38,202 nucleotides of DNA from Tubulanus polymorphus (Eukaryota; Nemertea; Palaeonemertea; Tubulaniformes; Tubulanidae): positions 1 to 38,202 of the forward strand of contig NW_027437488.1 of the NCBI RefSeq assembly GCF_964204645.1, given 5' to 3'. Both the position numbers and the translations under genes were made by a program. A model generated the notes under the pieces. That model made no database searches, was not told where the DNA came from, and saw only the letters and a list, made by a program, of their open reading frames with translations. Below are positions 1 to 10,216 of the stretch, piece by piece. Within the stretch, counting starts at the first letter, position 1, and every line of letters begins with the position of its first letter.

Positions 1-260
1 TGGTTCAGAATATAGTGATTTGGATATTCTTGGAGCCGTCCCTATTGGTACCGGTGAAAACTACAAACATGGCTTCTTTTTTGGCTATGATTAATTTTGA
101 ACGGTAAATTGAACCGATGATACTGCGTAGATATTGCGTAACTTTCTCGTGTTTTAAACACAACTGATTTTAATCATCTACGACGAACTCGGTCCGAAGA
201 ATATTCACATCGATACAAACTGTGACGACTTTCTTACTTCCATTTAATAAACGGCCGAAT
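1..260 (+). repeat. Dispersed repeat family 1, copy cut by the window start
   Basis: Shares blocks with six other loci here: TTCTTGGAGCC, CCCTATTGGT, GGCTTC, GGCTATGAT, TTGAACCGATGATACTGCG, GTAACTTTCTCGTGTTTTAAA, CATCTACGACGAACTCGGT and GAATATTCACATCGAT. No coding content or clear termini are seen. It is probably a degenerate non-autonomous transposable element of 300 bp or more. Confidence 0.7.
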
Positions 261-446
261 CAAAACGGAAGCCTCTGAAAATGCGATCGCATAGATTGAA
301 AATATCGGCACGGCAAATTTCCATCAAATAGATTGCTTCTTGAAAAAGCGGTTAGTTCTACGAAACAGAACATCCAACATTATTCGAATCGTAAAAATAA
401 ACGCTCATTCTATAAAGCGCTTTCGGCGTATTACGACCTTTCGTTT

Positions 447-1615
447 GAGAAGGGAAAAACGTTCGTAGGTTAACTTCGAGTTTCGTGCTCGCGTGGTTAA
501 TCGGAAATTTCGCGACTTTTCATATTATGATATTGCGACATTTTGCTCGAAAAGGGAAAAATATTCGCGGGTTAACTTCGAGTTCCACGCTCGCGTGGTT
601 AATCGGAAATTTCGCGACTTTTCATATTAGGATATTGCGACATTTTGCTCGAAAAGGGAAAAATGTTCGCGGGTTAACTTCGAGTTTCGTGCTCGCGTGG
701 TTAATCGGAAATTTCGCGACTTTTCATATTATGATATTGCGACATTTTGCTCGAAAAGGGAAAAATATTCGCGGGTTAACTTCGAGTTTTGTGCTCGCGT
801 GGTTAATCGGAAATTTTGCGACTTTTCATATTAGGATATTGCGACATTTTGCTCGAAAAGGGAAAAATGTTCGCGGGTTAACTTCGAGTTTTGTGCTCGC
901 GTGGTTAATCGGAAATTTCGCGACTTTTCATATTAGGATATTGCGACATTTTGCTCGAAAAGGGAAAAATGTTCGCGGGTTAACTTCGAGTTTTGTGCTC
1001 GCGTGGTTAATCAGAAATTTCGCGCCTTTTTTGGTTTGAAAAAGGAAAAATATTCGCGGGTTAACTTCGAGTTTTGTGCTCGCGTGGTTAATCGGAAATT
1101 TCGCGACTTATCATATCAGGATATTGCGACTTTTTGTTTGAAAAGCGAAAAATATTCACGGGTTAACTTCGAGTTTTGTGCTCGCGTGGTTAATCGGAAA
1201 TTTCGCGACTTTTCATATTAGGATATTGCGACATTTTGCTCGAAAAGGGAAAAATGTTCGCGGGTTAACTTCGAGTTTTGTGCTCGCGTGGTTAATCAGA
1301 AATTTCGCGCCTTTTTTGGTTTGAAAAAGGAAAAATATTCGCGGGTTAACTTCGAGTTTTGTGCTCGCGTGGTTAATCGGAAATTTCGCGACTTATCATA
1401 TCAGGATATTGCGACTTTTTGTTTGAAAAGCGAAAAATATTCACGGGTTAACTTCGAGTTTCGTGCTCACTGGGTTAATCGGAAATTTCGCGACTTTTCA
1501 TATCAGGATATTGCGACTTTTTGTTTGAAAAGCGAAAAATGTTCGCGGGTTAACTTAAAAGTTTCGTGCTCGCGTGGTTAATCGGAAATTTCGCGACTTA
1601 TTTTCATATCAGGAA
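447..1615 (+). repeat. 102-bp/81-bp tandem array, about 12 units
   Basis: The main unit is 102 bp (ctcgcgtggttaatcggaaa ... gcgggttaacttcgag). A shortened 81-bp variant alternates in the right half and gives a 285-bp higher-order period (102+102+81), seen as near-identical blocks starting at 1003 and 1288. Because 102 and 81 are multiples of 3, one frame stays open for 184 codons (485-1039). This frame is a product of repeat length, with no start context, splice sites or protein similarity behind it. Confidence 0.9.
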
Positions 1616-1899
1616 CGTATGCGCAATTTCGCAGAGCGGGGACCTTCGTCGACGTCGAAAAATAGACCATTACTTTAAAAGCCATTTCTAATTTCGTAAT
1701 GCGCGTTCGCGACCACGCAATGCAAAGAACCGCGCGCGTCGTCAAAAGAGAACCGATTCATTCATTACGGTAATTGGATGCGACCAGATTGTCTGCTAAA
1801 TATATAAAAACCGTTTTTCTAATAATGGTTTCGGAAATGAGATGATACCGACGACATTTCTGCCGGCAAGTGCCGCCTGCGTCTTTCAAAAAAAAAAAA
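1616..1899. other. Unique sequence, nothing recognised
   Basis: Moderately GC-rich sequence with no recognised exon or repeat. A poly-A stretch lies near 1890. Confidence 0.5.
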
Positions 1900-2060
1900 T
1901 TGAACGTAGTTTTATTGAATCGTTGAAGGTGTTGAGAACGAAAAGGTCATCATTAAAAGTAACTAATCATAATTTCACTGAATGCTTAAGCTTTAAGAAT
2001 GAAAAGCCTATCATAAGTAACTCATCATAATTTTACGGTATCTTTGAAGTCAGCGAGAAT
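1900..2060 (+). repeat. Degenerate copies of the 60-bp satellite
   Basis: Two to three diverged units with GAATCGTTGAAGGT, GAACGAAAAGGTCATCATT, GTAACTAATCATAATTT and CACTGAAT, the monomer of the large array at 35.2-37.3 kb. Same orientation as that array. Confidence 0.75.
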
Positions 2061-2089
2061 GAGAAGGCCGCCCAGCCAGTTGTGCAGTT

Positions 2090-2500
2090 GTGATTTAAGT
2101 TGAAAAGTGGTCTCAAAAAGTGGTCTTTTGACTGGTCTTAAGTTGTTAGATTGGTTATGGAGCCAAAATGAGCTTAGACTGGTCTTAGGTTAGATTGGTT
2201 ATAGAACCAAAAAGAGCTTAGACTGGTCTTAAGTTGTTAAATTGGTTATAGAGCCAACATGAGCTCAAACTGGTCTTAGGTTGTTAGATTGGTTATAGAA
2301 CCAAAATGAGCTTAGACTGGTCGCAGGAAGATTAGCTACCGAACTTTGATGATCTTTGACTGGTCTTAAATCTAGCCACATTACCCCAGGAGCTGGTTCC
2401 ATAGTCGTTGAGACTTAGGTCGAAAAATCGTCTTGAAATCTTAAGACCGGTCTTAAGTTGTTAGATTGGCTATACAAGTTAGATGATGTTAGACTAGCCT
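2090..2500 (-). repeat. 47-bp satellite, locus 1 (diverged)
   Basis: About eight diverged units of GACTGGTCTTAAGTTGTTAG, ATTGGTTATAGA, ACCAAAATGAGCTTA. This is the reverse complement of the array at 11.9-12.5 kb. The right edge runs directly into a truncated MITE near 2500. Confidence 0.85.
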
Positions 2501-2775
2501 AGTGTGCGGTATATAAATCAGTGATGGATTTTGCTAGTACACCGCACTGCAGTGAATTGATGTAATTAGTAATTAGTAATTATCTCCCTTGAAAAATGGC
2601 AGCACTTGTCGGACATAGTGAAATACTAGTAACTAACAATACACCGCGCCGCGGTGTAGACGCACTATAGCGCACTATATTCCCGTTATTCAACACACAA
2701 GGGTGGAATTTTAAAAAAATTTCAAATTATCTCTAGCACTATAGGGTATTAACTAGTCAGCACTGAAAGGGTTAA
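2500..2775 (+). mobile_element. TTAA MITE, left-truncated copy
   Basis: Body matches the complete copies: GGTATATAAATCAGTGATGG, the palindrome CCGCGCCGCGGTGTAG, and the right terminus GCACTGAAAGGG followed by TTAA (2772-2775). The left terminus CCCTTTCAG is missing and is replaced by 47-bp satellite sequence. Confidence 0.85.
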
Positions 2776-3310
2776 GTCTAAGCCATTACTAAGAAGCCGG
2801 CCCCGAGAAGCCAAGCGTATATCGGAGCACTGCTCTCAAATCAAAACGTACTGAGGTTTACCGAGTTCTACGCTGATGAGCTGAACGGATGAAATACGAC
2901 ATTATCCGATCGTTGACCGCGAAACTACGGCTATAATTGATTTATTCGCGTACACGGCAAATACACGCAACTCTACGGAATGAATATTCTAGACATGCCG
3001 CAAATCGTTAGAGCGCGCGGCAACAGAATTCATATTCATAATCCGACGACGACGAGGAATCTCGTAAAATCGATGATTCATATAACGACGGCGCAATTTA
3101 CGAGGAGTTATGAGCAGACGGACGATAAGCAGAGGACAGACGATTAATAAACATAACCCCCTGCTCCCCCTCCCCCCTGTGTATCTAAACGCTTAGCGTG
3201 TTGCCCTGATTCTCGCTATCAACTACAATTGAAATCTTTGGGTTAGATTTTTCAGGTTAACCCTTTCCTTGTCATATACGGTAGCTCCAACCACAGAGAA
3301 CCGTTGATCA
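2776..3310. other. Unique sequence, no gene seen
   Basis: No exon or repeat recognised apart from a C-rich run near 3160-3178 and TTAACCCTTTCC at 3258, which resembles a MITE end but has no partner. Confidence 0.5.
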
Positions 3311-3660
3311 CGCCACATATTCTTGGAGCAGCCCTTATTATTGGGTACAAGCGGCGGAAAGCGAAGAACGGCCTCGCTAAAGGATGGCTCCATAATTTGG
3401 TCTTAAAGAAACGGATGGCTCCATGATTCGGACTTTAGAGGGATACCTCCATGATCCGCACATCCTGCAAGCCGCCCAGGATACCTAGAGTAAGGACGGC
3501 TCCATGATATTGCGTAACTTTCTCGTGTTTTTAAACGCAACTGATTTGAATCATCTACGATGAACTCGGTCTGAAGAATATTCACATCGATACAAACTGT
3601 GAACAGTCTAAGTTTCACCCGTGAAACAAAACAGATACCTTTGACTACCTGATCACTACC
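3310..3660 (+). repeat. Dispersed repeat family 1, second copy
   Basis: Contains ATATTCTTGGAGCAGCCC, GCGTAACTTTCTCGTGTTT, CGATGAACTCGGTCTGAAG and ATTCACATCGATACAAACTG in family order. An extra segment at 3370-3500 repeats GGATGGCTCCA-type motifs (GGATGGCTCCATAAT, GGATGGCTCCATGATTCGG, GGATACCTCCATGATCCGC). Confidence 0.7.
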
Positions 3661-4097
3661 ATCCGTAAAAAGATTTTTTTCCGCGCAGCCTACGAAATTC
3701 AATAATCTGACAAATTCAATTCTAAGAATTCGTCAGGCGTTCAATTATCGCATCACAACGCCGGATAACTTTAATAATACGATCGTGAAAGCTGTCAGTG
3801 CCGACGATATCATCAATGTTTTAAACGAATTTCATATCCTCCCACTCTCCTGCGTTCACCGGCCGCCCGACTATTCAAAGATATCGGTTACCATGACAAT
3901 CAACGGTGCCAAACAATCGGGACGGTTAACTGATATAACCGGCCCGGCGTCTTCCTCGCGATACTGTGCTGGTATAAGATCGGTACGGGGCGATTTCTTG
4001 TACGAGAATATTGCAGTTCATTTTCAATTTCGAAGTCTGCATTTTCCAGAATCATCGGTATATGATCTAACGAGCCTCGAAAACTGGTTTCAATGAT
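3653..4097 (+). CDS. Unassigned open frame, possible exon or element relic
   Basis: A frame of 148 codons without a stop begins after TGA at 3650-3652. It reads FNNLTNSILRIRQAFNY, then ITTPDNFNNTIVKAVSADD, IINVLNEFHILPLSC, VHRPPDYSKISVTMTING and onward. Composition is protein-like and not low-complexity. There is no ATG near the start; a pyrimidine run ending CCGCGCAG at 3688 could be a splice acceptor, and CTG|GTATAAG at 3970-3971 a weak donor. It directly follows a dispersed repeat copy and is followed by a 77-bp array. I do not recognise the family. It may be an exon, a transposon remnant or a chance open frame, which is not rare among six frames of 38 kb. It is on the strand opposite to the IA-2-like gene. 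Confidence 0.25.
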
Positions 4098-4121
4098 ACA
4101 TTTTTTCTGTTCCTGATTACG

Positions 4122-4350
4122 AGCGACACCTGGTGGATCCTCACTTCCCACAAGTGGAATCCTATATAGCCACAGTAGTTGATGTCCTACTGCACCCTAG
4201 CGACACCTGGTGGATCCTCACTTGCCACAAGTGGAATCCTACATAGCGCCGCAGTAGTCGATGTCCTACTGCACACTAGCGACATCTAGTGGATGCTCAC
4301 TTGCCACAAGTGGAATCCTATATAGCCTACACTAGCGATACCTGGTGGAT
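4122..4350 (+). repeat. 77-bp array, locus 1 (about 3 units)
   Basis: Units begin AGCGACACCTGGTGGATCC and contain CTTGCCACAAGTGGAATCC and GTTGATGTCCTACTGCAC. The array ends in a partial unit, AGCGATACCTGGTGGATTC, near 4350. Confidence 0.9.
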
Positions 4351-5240
4351 TCTTTCTTTTATGGAAATTGGAGATAAATTTTCTGTTAGAGCCCGGATGA
4401 GGCGACATATTCAAACAATCCGAAAAACAATCGATTTAGACAAATTTCGACGACAAAAAATCTAAACGGAACTTACAGAATTTCGTCGCGATCACGACTA
4501 CGTTTTTCCTAGTCATCGGCTGTCGTTCGTTGTAATCCTCGTCCTCGCGAAATCCTCGCGAAACGACGAGCAAAAACCACTCGAAATCGATCGCTCGTCG
4601 TCTGCTTAGAAACATAATCATCACCGCTCTGCAGACGACGACAGCAGACGGACGGACCGAACGACGGATCCGAGAAGAGAATTAATTTTCTTCGTTTTCG
4701 CTCGCGCCGCACAGATGTTATATCGCCATGGTTACCGATGATCGACGACGCAAGCGGGCTCGCGAGAAACGACGAAAAGGAGAAAGACGAAATAGAAAAA
4801 AAAAACCCGAGGAATTATCGGAACTGCGAATCGGTTTCAACCATTTTCCGACATTTTTACACACGAGCGTATGTTTTTGCCCGATCGCGGCAAGTCTGCT
4901 TGTGTTTGTGAATTCGCTGCCAAGTTAAGAATTTGCAATCTAATTTTCTTAAAAAAGGGGCCACGGAAAATAGCGAAATACGGCCCTGGTTAGGATAGGT
5001 TTAAATCTACGTAAAAACATATTTACCTCGGGCGGTTTCCGCCAGTACGTCTCAGAATGTTTTTTGGAAATCTTTAAGAGCCGAATTACGTCGTCGCGCT
5101 AATATTCGTCGGACGTTTATTTCCGATGAGGAAAGCGCGAAAATATCGTCTTGACGAAAATTCCCGGACCGCGATTAAGCGGAAAGCATGATGGATGGAC
5201 GGTCGCGGTATCTAACGGTATAAAACGGATACCACCGATA

Positions 5241-5271
5241 CTGCTGCTGTTGCTGCTGCTGCTGCTGCTGC
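5241..5271 (+). repeat. CTG trinucleotide run
   Basis: Ten trinucleotides, nine CTG and one TTG. There is no evidence that it is translated. Confidence 0.9.
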
Positions 5272-5282
5272 ATAGAAGTGCT

Positions 5283-5322
5283 ACGTGTATACGTATATAT
5301 ATACATATATATATACATATAT
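5283..5322. repeat. TA-rich microsatellite
   Basis: Alternating purine-pyrimidine tract of the type GTATATATATACATATATAT. Confidence 0.85.
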
Positions 5323-6109
5323 GCCGCGTAGCAACCGTTGGCAGACGGGTGACAAGAGCAAACGGTCGACGGGGATTCGACTGTTCATTCCCAGGCTCTT
5401 ACGGGAGAACGACGGAAAATACAAGCGCGCGCGTGACGGTCTTGTCATCGGAATTTAATCACGGCGGCTAACGACGGCGGACTGGTTATCGGCGCGCGAT
5501 CGTACGATCAGGTTCAGAATTGATTCACCTCGTCGCGAGCTCGTTCGTAGTTTATTTGATTCGTCGCGCTCCGCTCCGTAGCGGGTTCCGCGTACGTTTG
5601 TCGATTCCATAAATTACCGAGTAATTTGAGCAAAAATTATAACAACAATCCCACAATTGATGGTTTAACAATTAGCTCGACAATTTCGAAGTGTCGACTA
5701 AATTTTATCATCACAGAAATGAAAATGACATAATATCATTTTATCTAACAAAGTTCTTTTTTTATGTAATGGGGACACATCGGAGTAAAGAGATCGAATT
5801 TAACAACGCGTCCAGTATTTTTTTTTTAATCATCGAAAAATATTTTCATTTCTCCGCTGATGAAGTTTTTTAATTCGAATTCGAATTCATTTTCGCAAAT
5901 ACGAACACGAGAAGAAAAATTTTTGATTACTAAATGCGTAAATTTTCGAGCTCAGCGAAAACTTTCAAATTGTCAGGCGAAACTGTCGGAATAAACTGCT
6001 AAATCGTCAAATGTGGGTTTCGCTTACGAGCTTTGAATACGGAGATCGACGATCAGTCTCTGCCGGTCGGGGGTCGCTCGTTAATTCGTTGATCGAGTTA
6101 AAAATAACT

Positions 6110-6225
6110 TCCTAATTCTCGTACGCATTCATCATCGCTCCGATTTCGTATGAGTCACGCCGACCGAATTCGCGTACGTTTGCATACATCTCGGAGTCGT
6201 TGCGACTCCCGCTAAATCGTAATAG
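6110..6225 (+). repeat. GAGTC/GACTC palindromic repeat, copy 1
   Basis: Shares GAGTCACGCCGACCGAATTC, GCGTACGTTTGCATACATCT, CGGAGTCGTTGCGACTCC and GCTAAAT with 6950-7020. The inverted repeat GGAGTCG/CGACTCC is the core. Confidence 0.7.
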
Positions 6226-6469
6226 TGGAATTCTACAGCGAGTAATATACGCGAGGAAAATCTGCGATAAACTTTTGGACTATCTACACGCGGAAAATGA
6301 CCAAAAGGTTTTGAAATGGGACAAAACGATCTTCAGCCCATTTCGAGATGTATTTATTAAATTAGGCAACCGACAAAATTAACCCCAATCAGAGTGGCTT
6401 GCCGCGTCGGACTGGTCGGAAGATTGATCACATGGACCAAAACCGAAATTTCCGAACATGTACTTCGAT

Positions 6470-6747
6470 TTAACCCTTTCAGTGCTGACTAATCAATACA
6501 CTATAGTGCTGGAGAAAAATTTTGAAAAATTCCAAATGTTTCGTATAACGGGAATACCACTATAGTGCGTATACACCGCGGTGCAGTGTATTGTTAGTTA
6601 CTAATATTTCACTATGTTTGACATGTGCTGCCATCTTTCAATAGAGATAAAAACTAATTACATCAATACACCGCAGTGTAATGTACTAGCAAAATCCATC
6701 ATCAATTCATACACCGCACTGCGGTGTAGACGCACTGAAAGGGTTAA
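6470..6747 (-). mobile_element. TTAA MITE, complete copy
   Basis: TTAA (6470-6473), terminal CCCTTTCAGTGC, body with ACACCGCGGTGCAGTGT and TACACCGCACTGCGGTGT, terminal GCACTGAAAGGG (ending 6743), TTAA (6744-6747). No coding capacity. TTAA duplication with CCC...GGG ends is the signature of piggyBac-superfamily transposons, so this is probably a non-autonomous derivative. Confidence 0.9.
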
Positions 6748-6949
6748 ACTTAACAAAAAATTTCGGTACATTCGACCGCCGATCACGCGACTATATCTCT
6801 CTTTACTTCAATTTCTGATGAATTTCTGATTTCGAAATCAGAATTTGCGAGGGACACAAAATGAAAGCCCATCTACCAATCGAACTATTTCATGATCTAA
6901 AAGTTAGAATAGCTTCATTCTTGTATTCGTCGATTGCTGATCAATTTCG

Positions 6950-7025
6950 TTACGAGTCACGCCGACCGAATTCGCATACGTTCGCATATATCTCGGAGTC
7001 AATTTGACTCCTGCTAAATTGTTAT
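6950..7025 (+). repeat. GAGTC/GACTC palindromic repeat, copy 2
   Basis: Near-copy of the 6110-6225 element: GAGTCACGCCGACCGAATTC, GCATATATCTCGGAGTC, TTGACTCCTGCTAAAT. Confidence 0.7.
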
Positions 7026-7499
7026 TTTTTCTGTGCATCCACATTTCATATCAGTCAGGATTCGCGTATCATTTAGAGTAATTCGCTCATATTTTCGGCG
7101 CGTAAACGGGGTTCGAGGCTTAGCTGACTCGCGTTTTGAGAGTCAAATCTTAACCGAGAAGGACCTGGTTCCGTTGTTACTAGAGTTAAAACTAGAGTCT
7201 AAGAATTGAAATGATAATTTATTCAACGCGCAATCATGAATTTAGCTTAGAACCTGACGACTAAGCGCAGAAGCAACTTCCATAGCGCTCCATTCGGTTC
7301 AAATCTAGTCAAAATTAGTCCATTACTTCCAGAAGAGTCTATAATCAAAATTAGTCCATTAGTTCTTACGCGTTTTAGTCCATTTCTTATCACTGGTGAA
7401 CTCGGTACAGAGCTAACAAAATTCCGCAAGCCTTTCAAAAAACTCGAGACGAAAATCGGCAAACGCACAAACTATGAGTAAAATATGAATTTCGTAGGA
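7026..7499. other. Unique sequence with short AAAATTAGTCCATTA repeats
   Basis: Three short imperfect repeats of AAATTAGTCCATTA or TTTTAGTCCATTT lie at 7310-7385. No exon is recognised. Confidence 0.5.
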
Positions 7500-7785
7500 G
7501 TCTGAATTACTTAAAAAGATATGCAAATGTATGCACATTCAGTCATGACGACTCAAATATAATCAATTATAGATGCATGCAAGGAACGACGACTTAGCAG
7601 GAGTCGAAACGACTTCGCGGGATATATATGCAAATTTTAGTCCGGACGACTCATACAAAATAGAGTCGGTAATGGATGCATACGAAAAATTCGAATTAAG
7701 CTTAGCCGGAGTCGAAGTGACTCCTAGATATATAAAAACGCGCGCAAATTTAGTCGACGCGACTCAACAAAAAAAACCAAAAAAA
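7500..7785 (+). repeat. Degenerate ~102-bp repeat carrying GAGTC/GACTC palindromes
   Basis: Two to three diverged units: ATGCATGCAAGGAACGACGA then GGAGTCGAAACGACTTC, and ATGGATGCATACGAAAAATT then GGAGTCGAAGTGACTCC, each followed by GCAAATTTTAGTC or GCAAATTTAGTC and CGACTC. It probably belongs with the copies at 6.1 and 6.95 kb. The 89-codon open frame across it reflects the repeat. Confidence 0.55.
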
Positions 7786-8016
7786 ACTAACAGAATCACG
7801 AGAAAGCACGGACAACCGAAAATGTTTGATTCACTGACCTGATAAGTGGTGGTAACGATAAGACAGTCGATTTCTTAGGCAGGGTCTTATCCCGGACGAA
7901 AATCTCGAAATCTGCCGTTCGAAAAATCAAACAAAGTTTCGAGATATTTTTACGATCCGAAGATTACGGAAAATCCAGGATTTCGATTTTAACGCGAATT
8001 TCCGCGACGAGAAAAG

Positions 8017-8414
8017 ATGAAGAAAACATCGTCGTCATCCTGCGTCTTTGAAGGCGGTCGCTACGTGTCGTTCAGCCTCCGCTCGTCGTCGTTGGATGCT
8101 GCTGCTGCTGCTGCTGCTGCTGGACCGACGATGAAAGAGCTGCATCGTCGTGCGAAAGACGAATCGACGCTGATTCCGAAGCTCCGTTCGTCGACGACGA
8201 ATCGCGCTCGTAAACTGAATCGTACGCGCGCCGCGAAACTAATAACGTCGACGTGCATCGAGCGAGCGAGCGAACCGCTGCTGCTGCTGCTGCCGCTGCC
8301 GCTGCTGCATCGGATAACAGCTGCTATTGCCACGGTGACACTCCCCCTCTCTCTAGCGACGCGCAGCTGGCTTTCGAACGACGACGACGACGACGACGAA
8401 GACGACGAATCCAG
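8017..8414 (+). CDS. Low-complexity open frame with a donor-like end, possible first exon
   Basis: ATG at 8017 (A at -3) opens a frame that runs to CCAG|GTAAAA at 8414-8415, just before an in-frame TAA. It encodes a Ser-rich start (KKTSSSSCVF), a poly-Ala run from GCT repeats, a basic middle (NRARKLNRTRAAK), a Leu-rich run (LLLLLPLPLLHRI) from CTG repeats, and an acidic DDDDDDEDDES end. Trinucleotide repeats inflate the open length, and the opposite strand is also open over part of it (poly-Ser and poly-Ala). It could be a genuine first exon, 5' leader sequence, or simple-sequence DNA. No family is recognised. Confidence 0.2.
8098..8122 (+). repeat. GCT trinucleotide run
   Basis: About eight GCT units. 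A second CTG/CCG-interrupted run lies at 8278-8308 and a GAC run at 8380-8407, making a local cluster of triplet repeats. Confidence 0.9.
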
Positions 8415-8789
8415 GTAAAATTACCGCTCGTCTCTCTCGGCGAGCGAGCGAGCGCGCCCGACCACTCCCAGCTGTCAGCAGACGACACGAATACATTATA
8501 CTCCGTTCTCGATCGCGACGACGACAGCCGCAACCGAATCGCGAAACTCTCGCCAGAAACTTAACCGTAATTCATTCGATTCTACTCATTTTTTCATTCT
8601 ACTAGTATGATCTATATAAATACGGAGCGTAAATCGCAACAATAACGCGAAGTTCGTCCTTCGAAAAATAATATAATCTGATGCGATCGATTTCGCGGAC
8701 GCGGGTGAAAATACATCGAATAAACTACCGGCAAAGCTGTAGTCTATTTCAACTCGACTCGAGAGCGCATCGGGCCGTCTAGCTCGGTC

Positions 8790-8900
8790 CTTTTTGTTGG
8801 TACGAACCATCCTCCCACGGCAGGGATTCGAACCCGATGGCATCGTTACACCGAGCTGCGGCACGAACCCCTGCCACACTAGACCCCGGTGTTCAGGTAC
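8790..8900 (-). mobile_element. tRNA-derived SINE head, copy 1
   Basis: On the minus strand an A-box-like GGTCTAGTGTGG (8885-8874) is followed by a perfect B box GGGTTCGAATCCC (8835-8823) and CTGCCGTGGGAGGATGG. This A-box/B-box arrangement is the internal polymerase III promoter of tRNA-derived SINEs. The sequence does not fold as a standard tRNA by inspection. Confidence 0.8.
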
Positions 8901-9059
8901 ATGCGCAGCTTTGCCGCTCGAAAAAAACTTGCGGCACCAATCAGATCGCTCGTCGTATAATCGCTGAGGTAAATTTCAAGGAAGAACGATCGACGGGAAA
9001 ACCCGGGCTATTATAAAACGGGATATCCGATCTGGCTGATAATGACGTCATCTAAGCCG

Positions 9060-9175
9060 CGCGTGTAGCTGCGCACTCGGTCTAGTGTGGCGGGGTTTCG
9101 TACTGTGGCGATCTCGACGCCGTCAGGTTCGAGTCCCTGCCGCGGGAGGATGCGTACACACCCGATAAAAAGTCA
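9060..9175 (+). mobile_element. tRNA-derived SINE head, copy 2
   Basis: A-box-like GGTCTAGTGTGG at 9079-9090, GGGGTTTCGTACTGTGGCG, B box AGGTTCGAGTCCC at 9125-9137, then CTGCCGCGGGAGGATGCG and an A-rich tail (GATAAAAAGTCATAG). It lies about 200 bp from the inverted copy 1 and runs straight into dispersed family 1. Confidence 0.8.
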
Positions 9176-9475
9176 TAGCAAACCACGTCGTACAAATTGA
9201 ACCGATGATACTGCGTTTATAACTTTCTCGTGCTTTTAAACGCGACTGATTTTAATAATATACGACGAACTCGGTCTGAAGAATATTCACATCGATGCTA
9301 ACTGTGACCGAACAGTAAAAATATTCAAACACTCATCAACAGTTTCATCTTTTAATCATGGTTTCTTCACGTGGCTTCGATTCATGTTGAACCGACGATA
9401 CCGCGTAACTTTCTTGCGTCTAACGATGCAACTGATTTTAAAACATCTACGATGATCTCGGTCGTAAGAAAAACG
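9176..9475 (+). repeat. Dispersed repeat family 1, two partial copies in tandem
   Basis: Copy one (9195-9320) carries TTGAACCGATGATACTGCG, AACTTTCTCGTGC, ACGACGAACTCGGTCTGAAG and ATTCACATCGATGCTAACTG. Copy two (9356-9470) carries GGTTTCTTCACGTGGCTTCG, TTGAACCGACGATACCGCG and CATCTACGATGATCTCGGTC. Confidence 0.7.
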
Positions 9476-9489
9476 CGGGTCGAATGATG

Positions 9490-9660
9490 ATCGCGTTTGA
9501 ATCGCAACCGGTTCCGGCAACCGCTCACTTCGCTTTGTTTAAGCGTGGTTTTAGTATGGAGTAAGGGTGATAAGGCCGAATTCGATTCCGGCCTGATCGG
9601 TGTCAATTTGACCCGGGGGCCAGATCGCCTCCGCGCGTAGTCGCGGCTTTAGAAATTCTA
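9490..9660 (+). repeat. GC-rich dispersed repeat, copy 1
   Basis: Shares GAATCGCAACCGGTTCCG, TGATCGGTGTCAATTTGACC, CGGG and GTCGCGGCTT with 22090-22185, in the same order. Internal spacing differs between the two copies. Confidence 0.6.
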
Positions 9661-10204
9661 TTTCCGAACGTCATGCAGTCGTGATCAGGTGCGGTACACA
9701 AGAGCTATACATGATTTGAGACGAACGTGATTCGTTTTAAGTACGACCAAACCGACGCGAAGCTCGCATAATAGCGAACACACGCCCTGCGTACCGGTCA
9801 AATGACAAACAACACGATGATACGAAGAAAATGAAACGCGCGCGAGAGAGATATCTGACCCAAGCAACGCCTAACCTTTGTTCGTTGAAAAACGCGAAAC
9901 GAAACGCATGGTCTCGTTGCATTCGGATACCTCGTCGGATCGCGTTTCTTGTTCGTCGTCGTCGTCGTCGTCGGATGGATGTGAGGACGCATGTTTCGAG
10001 GGACACCCGAGAGACCCGGGTTTATTTTCATCGACGAGTTATAACTTTGAACGCCGAGTTGAAACGTACGAACCGTGTGTGCGTCTATAAAAACGGTTGA
10101 GGCTCTCGGAGTTTAAGCTGTAACGACGTTTCAATGGATCCACACTCGTAAGATCTAAGAAATTATGCTAAGGATCTGCGTATGCTGGGTCCTAGTTTAG
10201 AGAT
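9661..10204. other. Unique sequence with a GTC/CGT triplet run
   Basis: CGT/GTC repeats lie at 9953-9973. Short open frames on both strands here are unconvincing. No exon is recognised. Confidence 0.5.
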
Positions 10205-10216
10205 GAAATCAGCGTG

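Larger units (their letters stand above)
4351..6109. other. Mostly unique sequence without a recognised gene
   Basis: Includes GC/CGA-rich sequence at 4440-4800, a CTG trinucleotide run at 5241-5271, a TA/CATA microsatellite at 5283-5322 and a short palindromic AATTCGAATTCGAATT at 5873-5888. Open frames here are short and show no recognisable protein. Confidence 0.5.

Noticed and set aside
485-1581. 184-, 72- and 97-codon frames over the 102-bp array as genes
   Set aside because: They are translations of the repeat in a frame kept open by unit length.
3258-3270. TTAACCCTTTCC as another MITE end
   Set aside because: It lacks the following AGTGC and has no partner terminus or internal palindromes within 400 bp.
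5241-5271. CTG run as a coding poly-Leu or poly-Gln tract
   Set aside because: No flanking frame has protein-like sequence or splice signals; treated as a microsatellite.
8586-8879. 97-codon minus-strand frame
   Set aside because: Half of it is the SINE head; the rest shows no similarity to a protein.
8823-9137. Functional tRNA genes
   Set aside because: A and B boxes are present, but no acceptor stem or anticodon arm of normal geometry could be drawn; SINE origin fits better, especially with several related copies.
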